Shown here: in pieces, positions 45,537-56,170 of the stretch | Layout of the letters: the number at the start of each line of letters is the position of its first letter | Numbering within the stretch: position 1 is the stretch's first letter | Assembly (NCBI GenBank): GCA_037447655.1 | Contig: JBBHKE010001946.1 | Coordinates: forward strand, 59,565 to 123,564 | Reading direction: 5' to 3' | Length of the DNA stretch: 64,000 nucleotides | Source of the DNA: Zygnema cylindricum | Lineage: Eukaryota; Streptophyta; Zygnematophyceae; Zygnematales; Zygnemataceae | Made by a program: the position numbers and the translations under genes | Notes under the pieces: generated by a model | What the model saw: the letters and a program-made list of their open reading frames with translations, nothing else | The model's database searches: none | Told to the model about the DNA's origin: nothing

Positions 45537-46392
45537 GTACTGTTATTTTTTTTGTTTTTACAAAGATGTTTACTTAAAATTTGTTGAGATTCTCTAGACT
45601 TCTTGGAGAAAAATACCACAATCCGATTTTCAATTTTCGACTCAAACGCTTCTTCTTTCAAGTACGTAGCTAGTCTCCTCCGACTGTCCTCGGGAGGAGA
45701 GTTTGTGATTACTGGACGCGTGTTTTGGTCCACTTGTAAAGTCAGAGTCGATCCACGATAGATGTGAAGAAATATACTTACATGTGGCAATTGGAGTGTA
45801 CCGTGTGACATAAAAGCTAGCCTGTTTGACGACAGAAAAATCTTGGTTGTAGGACATCCTGTGACGTCTCCTTCATAAATGTGCGATACAGTGATTCACG
45901 TACAAATGGTACATTCTTCGACATTTGTACAAACTTTTATTTTGCAACGGTTTTCGTGGCCGTTGATACCACAACAACCCTAAGAACGTTCAGATTGTAC
46001 ATTAGCGTGACGCTACTGGATATTTTAATGGGCATCTGCCTGTACACATTTGCAGCTGTGATTTTGTCCTTTTGCAAATGATGATTATTCCCGGGCGGCT
46101 CAAGAGGTCCTACGTGGTACCAATCGCAATCTAACACCTCATTCACTGGCGCGACCTGATGGAAGGGTGTTACAAATATTACTGCCAGTAAACGTGTTCG
46201 TACGATTACTGGGAACGCGTGATGGAAGGTTACCCTTATTGAATTGATTTTTGGTTGGAGGAAGTACAACTTACAGGATCTCACTTGGTTGGACAAGATT
46301 CTGTAGGAATTCGCGAATTTAAAAAAAAAAAGAAAATGATCTCGACGTTTCGACCAAACGTAATGATTTGGCCAACTGTCGATGTAAAATAG

Positions 46393-46690
46393 TACACCGC
46401 GAATCGTTATTAGTTTCAAATTTTAAATAGTGTTGAAGAAAATATACCGTCATTGATGTTAATTAAGAATTTGAAAAAAAAAAGGTTTATGTTAATTTTA
46501 GCGTTGACGCTAATTTGGGAACAATGAAAAAAAAATATTCTCCGTACGAGTATATATATTAATATATGTAACCGTACAAAATATTAAAATTTGTAGGACG
46601 CTTTCAAATTAAGTAGCCGTACCGGTCAGATTAATTTGCAGCGGTTACGTGTCAACGCTAGATCGTGAAGCGTAAACTTTAATCTCTGTT
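46393..46690 (+). mobile_element. Stowaway-like MITE, right end not found
   Basis: TACACCGCGAATCGTTATTA, then the body as in 14760-15302 (AATATACCGTCATTGA, TTAAGAATTTGAAAA, GTACAAAATATTAAA). The matching right terminus is missing; the similarity fades after about 46690. Confidence 0.65.
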
Positions 46691-47469
46691 TTTTCTATGT
46701 TTAACGCTTACGGAAGGGACGATTACGCCGCGCCATTTTTTCGTGTAAGTTGGACTTATGTCCGTTGTTACGTTCGTCCATCTCTTATGTATTATAATAA
46801 CATCACTTTTGGGTAGCTTTATTAGAGTTAAGTATGTTAATATATGTCTTAATTGTAATAAGTGTGCTCCCTCTTACATCTTTAACAGTTGTAACCTGTA
46901 TTAGCGTCAATGTTGTCCTGTATTAGAGTAAACGTTTACACTAAAATGATCCAAAAAGTACATACTTACCGACCAAATAATCTTTGACGTAACGTAATTG
47001 GTCGCCCAAAATTACACATGTCTAATTTTATCCACGCAAACAAAATTGCTTTTTTACGATGCAACAAGACACGCTTATCTTACCCGCATCCTTTCCAAGA
47101 AAGATCCGTACATTCAATGAGCTGCCATGTTTTCCCACGCCCCTTTCATGAAAAACGTCCATTGTCAACCACATGCACACCCCCACGCTAAAATCAAACG
47201 CAAATTTTAAAACTTTCCCGCTATCATCGTCTCGTTTTTATAAACGAAATATATGAATTTCAAACAAAATATTTGAATTTTCAAACTTTGGCGAAAGTTT
47301 TCCCTCCTTTTTTTCACAAGAGCTTCCTTTCCTTTTCTATATATTCTCGTCGTTAACTCCAGCAATGACACTCTTTTCGCTCCCTTTGTATCTACATTTG
47401 TTGTTGCATCTTTCTTTCGTTGCTTCTCATTTTTTCTTTGCCCAATAGCCGTGATTATTTCGCAAAAAT
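46691..47469 (+). other. Upstream region of the 47470 reading frame
   Basis: AT-rich, no long frame. TATA-like sequences occur at about 47236 (TTTATAAACG) and 47337 (CTATATATTC), the latter about 130 bp before the ATG at 47470. They could be a promoter, but nothing proves it. Confidence 0.35.
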
Positions 47470-47816
47470 ATGTGGCCCATTACCACCTTTTTTGCGGCAA
47501 AAACCAGAGCTCCTACTCAAATTTTCCCACCTCCGGTTGAGGATGAGATGGTTTGGGGCGAGAAAAAGGGAGAGGGAGAGGCAAGTGAAGGGATAGGATC
47601 ACCAAACGACGACACACTCATGGAAGGCGATGCGGTCGATTTCCGCTCACCCTCAAACCCACCACCGGACTCACCACCGGATTCAGCGAGCGTGGACCAC
47701 GCTATTGGCCCGGTGGTGAGACACAAGCTCCAACACGTGTTGGCAAAGGCCGCACGCGTTTGGGTAATCAGCTGGATGATTGCGGTTTGTAATGCAAACG
47801 GCGAGGAGTGCCTTGT
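47470..47816 (+). pseudogene. Unknown protein, first exon, interrupted by a gypsy element
   Basis: The frame opens at ATG 47470 (MWPITTFFAAKTRAP) and is Pro/Asp/Glu/Ser-rich, then has a more ordered segment, KLQHVLAKAARVWVISWMIA. At 47816 the gypsy LTR begins in mid-codon. Removing the gypsy and one target copy continues the frame as CLV, then PRTFNKFPEHFTRDYNT from 60974, up to a GTAAGA splice-donor-like site (GT at 61027). The frame joining so cleanly is good evidence that this was coding. I do not recognise the family. Confidence 0.6.
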
Positions 47817-48789
47817 TGTAATAGGTTCACCTACCTCTCAGAAAATCCCATTACTAAAACCAATTTCAACCACACATTCCACACATTGGAAAATACACAT
47901 CCACATTGGAAAACACTCACATAAGGATAAACTTTAAATCAGAAGAAGCTTCTGTCCACATAACATTAGCTTGGTCTCTTGCCCTCATGGCTCAACCCTT
48001 CTTATAAAAGTATTTTCCACTACTCTCCACTCTTAAATATCCTATCTCTTAACTACTAAAACACTACTTAGTTTGTAAGAGATTTGAGTGCAGAAATGCC
48101 ATTGCTCCAATATGGTATTCTTCGCTCAGACCAAGATCAGTCAGAATTTCCACACATTTTTCCAAAGGAAAAGATGTTTACTCTCCTCCTAGACTTCACT
48201 ATTTATCCATCATCGCCTTGGACTAGCCAGGCAAGAGTCAACGCTCCGTTGAACAGGTTTTACTTGGGCCAATCATTGATCAACAATCACTTAAACTAAC
48301 GAATGCAAAAGCTTGCGAAATCTCTTATTAACTACGTAGAATTTACTAACCAATCAAACGCTACATTTCACTACGTAACATTTACGTGCAAAAGTGCGCG
48401 CCAAACAAAACGCGACTTCGCACGAACGTGTGGCGCAAATTTCACACGCGAAACTACCTAAGAAATTCCATAAAGTGAAAGTGATGTTTCGTACTAAAAA
48501 TTGTACGAAACGAACCATTGTGCGTACCAAACGAAATATTGATTCATTTGGTACTTTTAAATGTGCGCCTGAAATTCTGCGGCTAGTTTGACCCTTAACC
48601 CGTTAAAATGAACACCCACTCGTTATTTTGACATCGCGTTGTCGCCTAAATACACCAATCGCTATATATTTTAAAATACAACTCCAAATCGTGCGATTCT
48701 TTCGCGAACATCTACCAAATTTAAAAATCTATATTTGTAACACTTAAATACCCATTTACAAACAAATTCGATCCATTATTACTGTTACA
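47817..48789 (-). repeat. Gypsy 3' LTR
   Basis: Aligns along its length with 59997-60968 with many scattered substitutions, so the insertion is older than copia-1. The low end reads TGTAATAGG versus TGTAACAGG in the partner. The high end is CTGTTACA at 48789. Confidence 0.93.
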
Positions 48790-49224
48790 TCATCCCCTCC
48801 TTATATTTAACTGACCTCAGTTAAAACACATTTCATTCTCAAGACGGGACTTTTATAATATTATCCCGTCAATATTTTTGAAAAAACTCGAAATTTTTAT
48901 CTTCTATAGTTAACTCTTCTTCCGACCTTCCTAGATAATAAACTTGCCAAAATATAGTATTACCGACCTTAAACCGTTGACCAACCCTATTTATTACCCA
49001 TCTGTGGACCTTAGGTTCTTTAACTATTGAGGGATCCAATTCCAATTCTCCTTCAGCTGGTCGAAGATTCGCTAGTATCAGCTGACTGATGTGTATCACT
49101 GGATGAATTTTGGTCGAAGGCGGAAAGTCCAATTTGGCAACAACTGATGATATCATCTTGATTACAATAAATTGTCTGATGTACTCAAGAGCAAATTTCC
49201 TCGTAGGATCCGATTGTCCCTCGA
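48790..49224 (-). pseudogene. Gypsy integrase C-terminal region
   Basis: Minus-strand VAKLDFPPSTKIHPVIHISQ is the conserved end of plant-type Ty3/gypsy integrase. It is followed by a chromodomain-like tail region (PKVHRWVINRVGQRF, WQVYYLGRSEEELTIE). It is separated from the catalytic core by copia-3. Confidence 0.85.
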
Positions 49225-49912
49225 TCTCCTAAAATTTTGTGGGCTCCGTTGCCCCTTAGAATGCATAGTTCACAAGTTCCCACTAGGATAGCATCAACCC
49301 ACTTTGATTTCCCCAAAACTAACTGCCACCCTAGGAGGCAATGACTCTGACCAGCCTCACCCTTGTGAGGAGAAGACTCCCTTGAGTTCAACGCAAAAAT
49401 AAACACCGAATTTGCTCCCCCGAGCAATTAGTTATGGTTGGCCAAAGACAACCTATTTATACAAAAGGTCACCTAGAGAGAGGCGCCTCAAATATTACTA
49501 AGTCCTAGCCTGCCTACTTTCAGCTACGTATTACTAAACCCTAGTCCGATAGGAACACTATATAGTACAAAAGGTACAGTGGCCGATGTACTTTTTCTAC
49601 GGCCATTGTACAACATGGCCTTCAAGGTGACGCCTGTCAAATCAGGAGCCATGGTTCCTCCTCCCATCTTCTCTGGTATCCAAATAGTGTGACGCCACGT
49701 GGCATTGCGTGAAGTTATCTCCAAATGCCGCCAAAAGCTCATTCCAGGTCGCGGCTACAACGATGGCCGTCCGATCAATTAAACTTACACGGTTCAGATT
49801 CGGGTCCGTGCATGAATTTGTTTCATATGCGTCTCATAGTCAGTTTGGTGTGAATTTGCCGTTGTGTCACATTTTAAGTACGTATCAAATCTAATGAGTT
49901 CATCGCTGCATT

Positions 49913-49975
49913 GACGGCTTAATGGTTAAGGCGTCCCGTTATATATAATCGGTAGGATCCAGGTTCAAATCTGAT
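49913..49975 (+). other. tRNA-like segment antisense within a copia LTR
   Basis: GGCTTAATGGTTAAGGCG resembles a Ser/Leu-type D-arm and pol III A box. About 30 bp later, AGGTTCAAATCTG resembles the T-loop and B box. Equivalent segments occur at 54348-54413, 20676-20745 and, reversed, 33917-33985. No full acceptor stem is seen, so this is not called as a tRNA gene. Confidence 0.55.
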
Positions 49976-50053
49976 TAAGGGTGGTATTTTGGTAAAAAAA
50001 TTTACTTCAGTCTACCACCTTTCTGAATAGCGCGACAGCCATGGCGTGTCTTT

Positions 50054-50111
50054 CATTCTCTCTCTCTCTCTCTCCCTCTCTCTCTCTCTTTCTCTCTCTC
50101 TCTTTCTCTTG
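50054..50111. repeat. TC microsatellite in the copia-3 3' LTR
   Basis: An imperfect (TC)n tract. The partner LTR has a longer, nearly pure (CT)n tract at about 54484-54555. Confidence 0.95.
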
Positions 50112-50178
50112 TTTAAAGACTAAACTAAAATTGAGACAAGATATATATTACCTTTTTCAACACTCCCTTTAATTTTTA

Positions 50179-50676
50179 GCTTTTTTTTTCTCTCAACCCA
50201 CAACCATTTCTGCAATAAACTAATTTTGGTGAAGGAACTGCTTTGGTCATCATATCACCCAGCATTTCCCTATCCGCTTTGTACAAAAGTTTGATGATTT
50301 TGTTTTCAACTTTTTCTCTCACAAAAATAAGCCTTATTTCCACATGTTTGGCCTTAAAATGATGCTAGGGATTTGCAGCAATTGCAATTGCTGCCTAGTT
50401 ATGATAGAAAATGTTTTGCACTCCATTTTTAATAAATCCCAATTCTTGCAGCAAAGATTTCACCCACATTAATTCTTTCACAGCTGCGCATGATGCCATA
50501 TACTCAGCCTCCATTGAAGAGAGAGCGACAATTTTTTGTTGTTTGCTGCTCCAGCAGCATGCGCCGAACCCAATTTGCAAAACATATCCAAAAGTTGACC
50601 TTCTGAGTGGCACATCTCCATAACTAGCATCACTCCAAGTGGTGATGTCAGTATTTTCCCCTCCCAGATTTAACCA
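50179..50676 (-). pseudogene. copia-3 RNase H
   Basis: Minus-strand STFGYVLQIGFGACCWSSKQ, LSSMEAEYMASCAAVKELMW and KAKHVEIR are followed by a degenerate end. The motif FCDNQAAI is altered to FYHN, then a stop, then AAIAIA, losing the catalytic Asp block. Confidence 0.88.
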
Positions 50677-52206
50677 TTATTCCCTTGTTCCCACAAGATA
50701 TCTCATTACCCTCTTGGCTACCTCCCTCTCTTTCTTTCTCGAATTATTCAAACTTCTACTAAAAACTCCTACAGCTGCCGATTTGTCCGGACGTGTAAAG
50801 TTCATAAAGTAGATCAAGCTTCTTACAATTTGTCGATAAGGAATATTTTGCATAAGTTTTTGTTCTTCTAGAGTAATCAGATCATATAGGAATTTTACTC
50901 CCCCTTCAGCATTCCCCTCACTAACCCTTTTAAGTTCCATAGGAGTAGAGCAACCATTGGCTTGGTCCATCTGAAATTTCTGAAGCATAATACCAATTGC
51001 TTCCTCATGAGTTAGTCTGATTATTTTCATGTCTCTATCCCTTTCCATTTGTATTCTCAAAATGTATGTAGCTTCTTCTAAGTCTTTCATATCAAATCGA
51101 CTACTCAAACTTCTTTTTAGTTGATTCATTTTTTCAATAGATTTACTCAAAACAAACAAATCATCCACCTACCTTGCAATGAAAATTGCACCATTTTCAT
51201 CTTCAAAGAGATAAATCGAGTGATCTGAGCTGATCTGTATGTAACCTAGACCGGTAAGGAACTCATCCAATTTTATGTTCCATTGTCGTGGCGCTTGTTT
51301 CAGCCCGTATAATGATTTAATCAACTTGCAAACCTTACTTTCTTCTCCCTCCTCGACAAATCCCTCCGGTTGTTTCTTGAAAATTTCTTCTTCTAGTTCC
51401 CCATTTAGAAAAGCGGTTTTTATGTCCATTTGATGTATTTCCATGCTTTCCGTTGCAATTAGACTTAGAAGGATTCTAACTAAGGGAAACCGGATTACCG
51501 ATGCAAAGGTCTCCTCATATTCAATTCCCTCCTTTTGAGTGTATCCCTTTGCTACTAACCTAGCCTTGTACCTTTCTATAAAATTATCATGATTTAATTT
51601 TAGTTTAAAAACCCATCTACAACCGATTCGTTTTCTATCCGGAGGACAATCTACTAACTCCCATGTGTTTGCCTCCATTATGGAACTCATTTCCTCGTTA
51701 ATAGTTGTTTTCCATCTATCCCCTTCCAAGCTATTTATGGTTTTGAAATATGTTTTAGGTTCTTCCAGATGGGACAGCTTGGTTAACTTAGTGTTGGCCA
51801 TTCTCTCTTGAATCCGTTTTCTGCTTCTCTGTCCTCCCTCAAATTCTGATGCCGATATTGAAGGCATTCTCCAATTCCGTTTGGGTACAATTTCATCTCC
51901 TCTAACCGCCGACTGTGGTTCTCTTTCAATTTCAGTTTGAAGTGGAGCCTCAATCGTTTCCTCCACTTTCTTGTCATCTGAATTTCTTGCAAAATCAATT
52001 TCTTCCTTCTGTGCTTCCTGAATTATTTTAAGGTCAAGATTAAAATCCAGATCCGGGAAAATCTTGATTTTAACTTCTTTGGTGTATTTAAACGGATCAA
52101 TGGATTTTACTTCATCCATAACTACAATGTGTTTGGCTAAGATTATGTCTTTTTTCTTTAGAGCATACACTCGGTATCCTTTGCTATCTTCATCATATCC
52201 GACCAA
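50677..52206 (-). pseudogene. copia-3 linker and reverse transcriptase
   Basis: A 345-codon frame (52206-51169) has VGYDEDSKGYRVY (integrase tail), the linker, TWELVDCPPDRKRIGCRWVF, LVAKGYTQKEGIEYEETFAS, MDIKTAFLNGELEEEIF and LYGLKQAPRQWN. It is cut by TAG (51169-51171) at the Tyr of YVDD. VDDLFVLSKS continues in the next 163 codons to the RNase H. Apart from that stop the reverse transcriptase is fairly well kept. Confidence 0.92.
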
Positions 52207-52912
52207 GTATCCAGGCTTTCCTCTTCCTCTAACATCAAGTTTGTTTTGTCATTATCCAAGCTAAACACTTGACTTCGAAACACTCTCAAACTAGACAAAT
52301 CTGGTTTTATGTCGGTCCACCTTTCATATGAAGTTTCATTTTTATTAGTTGACGTTAGAATCCTATTTTTGATGAAATTTGCATAATTCATAGCTTTCGC
52401 CAAAAACCGCAAGCCTATCCTTTTATCAGTTAGCATACTCCTTGACATATCATTAAATGTTCTATTTAGTCTTTGGCTACTTCATTTTGCTCCGGATTAT
52501 CGGGAACTGTTTTTTGATGATGAATTCATTCGTTTATTAAAAACTCTTTAAACTCATTTGAGGTGTACTCCCCCCCATTATCACTTTTTACTTATTTTAT
52601 GGAGGTCTCATGAAGTTTCTCACTCCAAACTTTATATTCCTTAAAGTACCGCAACACTTCTAACTTATGAATAATGAAGTATACCCTAGTATATCTAGAC
52701 CAGTCATCGGTGATGGTCAACATATACCTTTTCGCCGGTCCCCACACATCTGTGTATACAAGCTCCAAGACCTTCTCTCTCCTATAAGTGGCAACCTTTG
52801 GGAAAGAAAGTCTATGGATCTCCCCTTGTGCACAACCACTACAATCATCTACCATTTCAGATTCCTCAAACTTTATCCCATCCACTATTCCCTAGGTCTT
52901 CATTTCTCTTAA
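52158..52912 (-). pseudogene. copia-3 integrase
   Basis: Minus-strand CSGCAQGEIHRLSFPK (zinc module), TDVWGPAKRYMLTITDDWSR (first Asp; a short deletion removes VPSVGGK) and YKVWSEKLHETSIK, then frame changes and SMLTDKRIGLRFLAKAMNYA. It is decayed; the second Asp and the Glu lie in broken stretches. Confidence 0.85.
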
Positions 52913-52962
52913 TCTATCTAGATGTACATGTCCTAGTCTCATATGCCACAACTTAATATCAC

Positions 52963-53694
52963 TTACAAAGAGTAGAGGGCACCTTTCTTTTCATTGCAAA
53001 GTACGATTCTGAACATTCCCTGACTACCCTTTTCAGATATAAAAGAGACCTTACCATCAAAACTAAAAGTGAACCTTCCTTTCTTAGTTCTTGTGACAAA
53101 ATCTTTTTCATGTAAGACAGCTCTATAGATCAGATTTTTGCTAAGCTGTGGTATATATAGCATATCTGAAAGAGTGACAATGGAGACTTTCCCTACAACT
53201 ATGACCTTTAGATCCAATGATCCTACAAGGTTTGTAGTCACAACTCTACCATCCCCATATTCTATCTCAACAGTGGGGATTTTCCTCAATTTTGGAAACC
53301 ACCTTTTCACTCTGCACATATGCATAGATGCTCGTGAATCGATGATCCACCCTTCCTCTGAGGGTTTTTTCTTACCTCTAGATGCATATTTTTGCTTTCT
53401 TGGTATTTCTACTTCATTATCTTCTTTCTTATTGTGGAGAAGCTCCTCCATCTCCTCTTTGTTGCTATTCGCCTGCCCGTATTTGATACTTAATTCTTCC
53501 AATTTGGTGCAATCAGTGATGTAATGTTTCGGTGTTCTGCAAAAGTGACAAACGTTTGTCTTTGGAGCTCCCATTTGTTGTTCATTGGGTTGTCCTCCTC
53601 CTTTTCCCTTAGAGATAACGCCAAAATATCCTTTATGGCCAACGTAGGTGGTGGGCCCATAACTTGAAATTCTGTGGGCTCCGTTGCCCCTCAA
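52963..53694 (-). pseudogene. copia-3 gag remnant and protease
   Basis: 243 codons starting from the ATG inside the 5' LTR (MRGNGAHRISSYGPTTYVG). The capsid part is missing, and the frame passes within about 50 codons to the zinc knuckle CHFCRTPKHYITDC (one Gly replaced by Lys). The protease site is DSRAS in place of DSGAS. Copia-1 has several hundred more bases here, so an internal deletion is likely. Confidence 0.88.
53648..53663 (-). other. copia-3 primer-binding site (half initiator tRNA-Met)
   Basis: GTTATGGGCCCACCAC on the coding strand, one base after the LTR end (53665). This 16-nt match to the plant-type anticodon arm (GTGGTGGGCCCATAAC) is the longest in the window. Confidence 0.85.
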
Positions 53695-54481
53695 AATGCA
53701 CAGTTCACAAGTAGCCAGTAGGATAGCATCAACCCACTTTGATTTCCAAAAAAATAACTACCACCCTGGCAATCAATGACTCTGACCAGCCTCACCCTTG
53801 TGAGGAGAAGACTCCCTTGAGCCCAACGCAAAAAGAAACACCGAATTTGCTCCCGTGAGCAATTAGTTATGGTTGGCCAAAGACAACCTATTTATACAAA
53901 AGGTCACCTAGAGAGAGGCGCCTCAAATATTAGTAAGTCATAGCCTGCCAACTCTCAGCTACCTATTACTGAACCCTAGTCCGATAACAACACTATATAG
54001 TACAAAAGGTACAGTGGCCGATGTACTTATTGTACAGCCATTGCACAACATGGCCTTCAAGGTGACGCATGTCAAATTGGGAGCCATGGTTCCTCCTCCC
54101 ATCTTCTATGGTATCCAAATAGTGTGACGCCACGTGGCATTGCGTGAAGCTATCGCTAAAGGCCGCCAAAAGCTCATTCCGGGTGACGGCTACAACGACG
54201 ACTGTCTGATCAATTAAATTTACACGGTTCAGATTCGCGTTTGTTCATGAATTTGTTTCATATGCGTCTCATAGTGAGTTTGGTTTGAATTTGCCGTTGT
54301 GTCACGGTTTAAGTACGTATCAAATCCAATGAGTTCATCGTTGCATTGACGGCTTAATGGTTAAGGCGTCCCGTTATATATAATAGGTAGTACCAAGGTT
54401 TAAATATGGTTAAGGGCGAGAATTTTATAAAAATGCCCTCTACTTTAGCCTACTACCTTTTGAATAGCGCGGCAGTCATGG

Positions 54482-54555
<74 letters not shown>

Positions 54556-54590
54556 AAATAGAGATAAGATATATATTACCTTTTTCAACA
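53665..54590 (-). repeat. copia-3 5' LTR
   Basis: Coding-strand TGTTGAAAAAGG (54590) to CACAGAATTTCA (53665). It has a CT run at about 54484-54555 and a tRNA-like segment at 54348-54413 on the plus strand. The gag ATG is about 30 bp before its end. Confidence 0.93.
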
Positions 54591-54595
54591 TCTTC

Positions 54596-55418
54596 CACCT
54601 GTAATGAGTTGTTGAAAGCCAAACGTTGTCACATGTGCTTACCACCCAATCACCCCGTTTGCGGTTAGCATTTAATTCTTGCGTTCTTTGTGCCTCCACT
54701 AATGCATCCCGGACTGTTTTCCAAACTGTTTGAATGTATTTCTAAAACTTTGTTCCAGAACCCCTATTCTCTTGAGTGACCCCTGTTATTAAGTCTAATG
54801 CTTATTTGGGTTGGTATACGTTTGCAACGTCAAACAGTGAGAATCTTGTACTAGCATGTGTGCATGAATTGTATGCAAATATCGTTAATTGCATTATAGA
54901 TTCCCATGTGTTCTGGAATCCATTGCAAACATCCCTAAGCATTTCTTCTAGTGTACGGTTCATCTTTTTTGTTTGTCCATCTGTCTAGGATGATAAGAGG
55001 TACTCATGTTTAATTCAGTGCCTAAATTTTGCTGCATATCTTTCCAAAATGCAGAGGTAAATTTTGAATCTCTATCAATGACTATAGACAGAGGAACTCT
55101 ATGATGTCTAACCACGTTGTCAAAATATAACTTTGCAATATCTATGACTGAATGAGTTGTTTTGCAAGGGATAAATATTGCCATTTTACTGAACCTATCA
55201 ACTACGACCATGATATTGTCATTTCTTCTAGATGTAGCGAGAAATCTGACGATAAAATCCATAATGATAGACTCCCATGGTCTTTCGGGGATATCCAAAG
55301 GTTTTAAGAGACCCCTAGGTTTCTGGTTGGTAGGTTTACTTTGTTGGCAGGGGACACAACTTTCCACGTGTTTTGACACAACCTTTGCCATCCCTGGCCA
55401 AAAGAAAACACTCTGCAA
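54596..55418 (-). pseudogene. Gypsy integrase core
   Basis: Minus-strand FFWPGMAKVVSKHVESCVPC (zinc module, CX2C), ERPWESIIMDFIV (first Asp), DRFSKMAIFIPC, IDRDSKFTSAFWKDM (second Asp) and STSYHPRQMDKQKR, where the catalytic Glu of the usual HPQTDGQTE block is Lys. Downstream the frame decays to the copia-3 insertion at 54595. Confidence 0.9.
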
Positions 55419-56170
55419 CCGACTAAGAGTTTTATCTCAGCCTAGATGCCCTAAATGCTCATGGGCATCCCGTAAAAGTTGTTTTCTCAAGTCTCCCACT
55501 TCAGGAATACATAATCTACCGCGTGTTCGCAAATACAATAAACCATCCTCCAATCTAAAGTTTTTGATATGCCTCTTATTCAATGGGTCAGAGTTCCCTT
55601 TTGAAATAATCTTCCAAATCACAGCAAAATAAGGATCTTTATCATAACCATTTGTAAGAGGATCTAAAAACAATTCATCCCGAACCATCACACTTATTTC
55701 AAAACATCTACTTAAAGGATATGCGACTACAATTTGTCTTCCCATGAATATGTTTGAAATTAAATTTGAAATATGTCAATTTCTGCATCCACCTAACCCG
55801 TCTATAGTCATAATTTATGCATCACTTAATCTTTGTAAACAGGAGAGTGCTTTATTATCACAATGAACTGTAAATTCTTATTATGGAAATAACAAAGCCA
55901 TTTCACCAATACATGAACAATTGCAAGTAATTTTTTTTCCTATACTGGATAGTTCTTTTCAACATCATTCAATTTCTTGGACTTAAAAGCAATACGATGA
56001 AAATGTTTGCCAACTTTTTGTCTTATGACTGTACCTAGACCTTTATCAAATGCATCATTAGTGATCAAAACTTCAAATTCCCTAGTAGGATCAGGATACA
56101 ACAGTGTAGGGGCAGAGGTCAACTTCCCTTTTAGTTGTTTTCGGAAGCTCTCTCGTGATCGGCTCCCCAC
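55419..56170 (-). pseudogene. Gypsy RNase H and zinc-module linker
   Basis: Minus-strand APTLLYPDPTREFEV, ITNDAFDKGLGTVI (catalytic Asp), FKSKKLNDVEKNYPV and, after a stop, LLAIVHVLVKW. The usual TDHKAL position reads IIKHSP. A separate frame (55745-55437) has FRLEDGLLYLRTRGRLCIP and HEHLGHLG, the start of the integrase zinc module. Confidence 0.85.

Larger units (their letters stand above)
33389..46235 (+). mobile_element. PIF/Harbinger-like element split by copia-2
   Basis: The left end GGGTAACCTTCCATCA (33389) is preceded by TTA. The right end TGATGGAAGGTTACCC (46235) is followed by TTA (46236-46238). The inverted ends match over about 16 bp. Its own sequence is 33389-33459 plus 45542-46235, about 765 bp. 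The rest is copia-2 with copia-1 inside. No transposase was seen. Confidence 0.85.
49230..50162 (-). repeat. copia-3 3' LTR
   Basis: On the coding strand it starts TGTTGAAAAAGG after the purine tract AAAAATTAAAGGGAG (50163-50178). It ends ..CAAAATTTTA, a TA in place of CA. It contains a long TC run (about 50054-50111) and a tRNA-like segment on the plus strand (49913-49975). Confidence 0.9.
49230..54590 (-). mobile_element. copia-3: Ty1/copia element with gag deletion, inserted in the gypsy
   Basis: LTRs 53665-54590 (5') and 49230-50162 (3') in minus orientation. The flanks TCTCC (49225-49229) and TCTTC (54591-54595) agree at 4 of 5 positions. The polyprotein is closest to copia-1 but lacks most of gag and is full of lesions. 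It lies within the gypsy integrase. Confidence 0.95.

Noticed and set aside
49913-49975. A functional tRNA gene
   Set aside because: No acceptor stem or clear anticodon arm could be paired; only box-like segments are visible.
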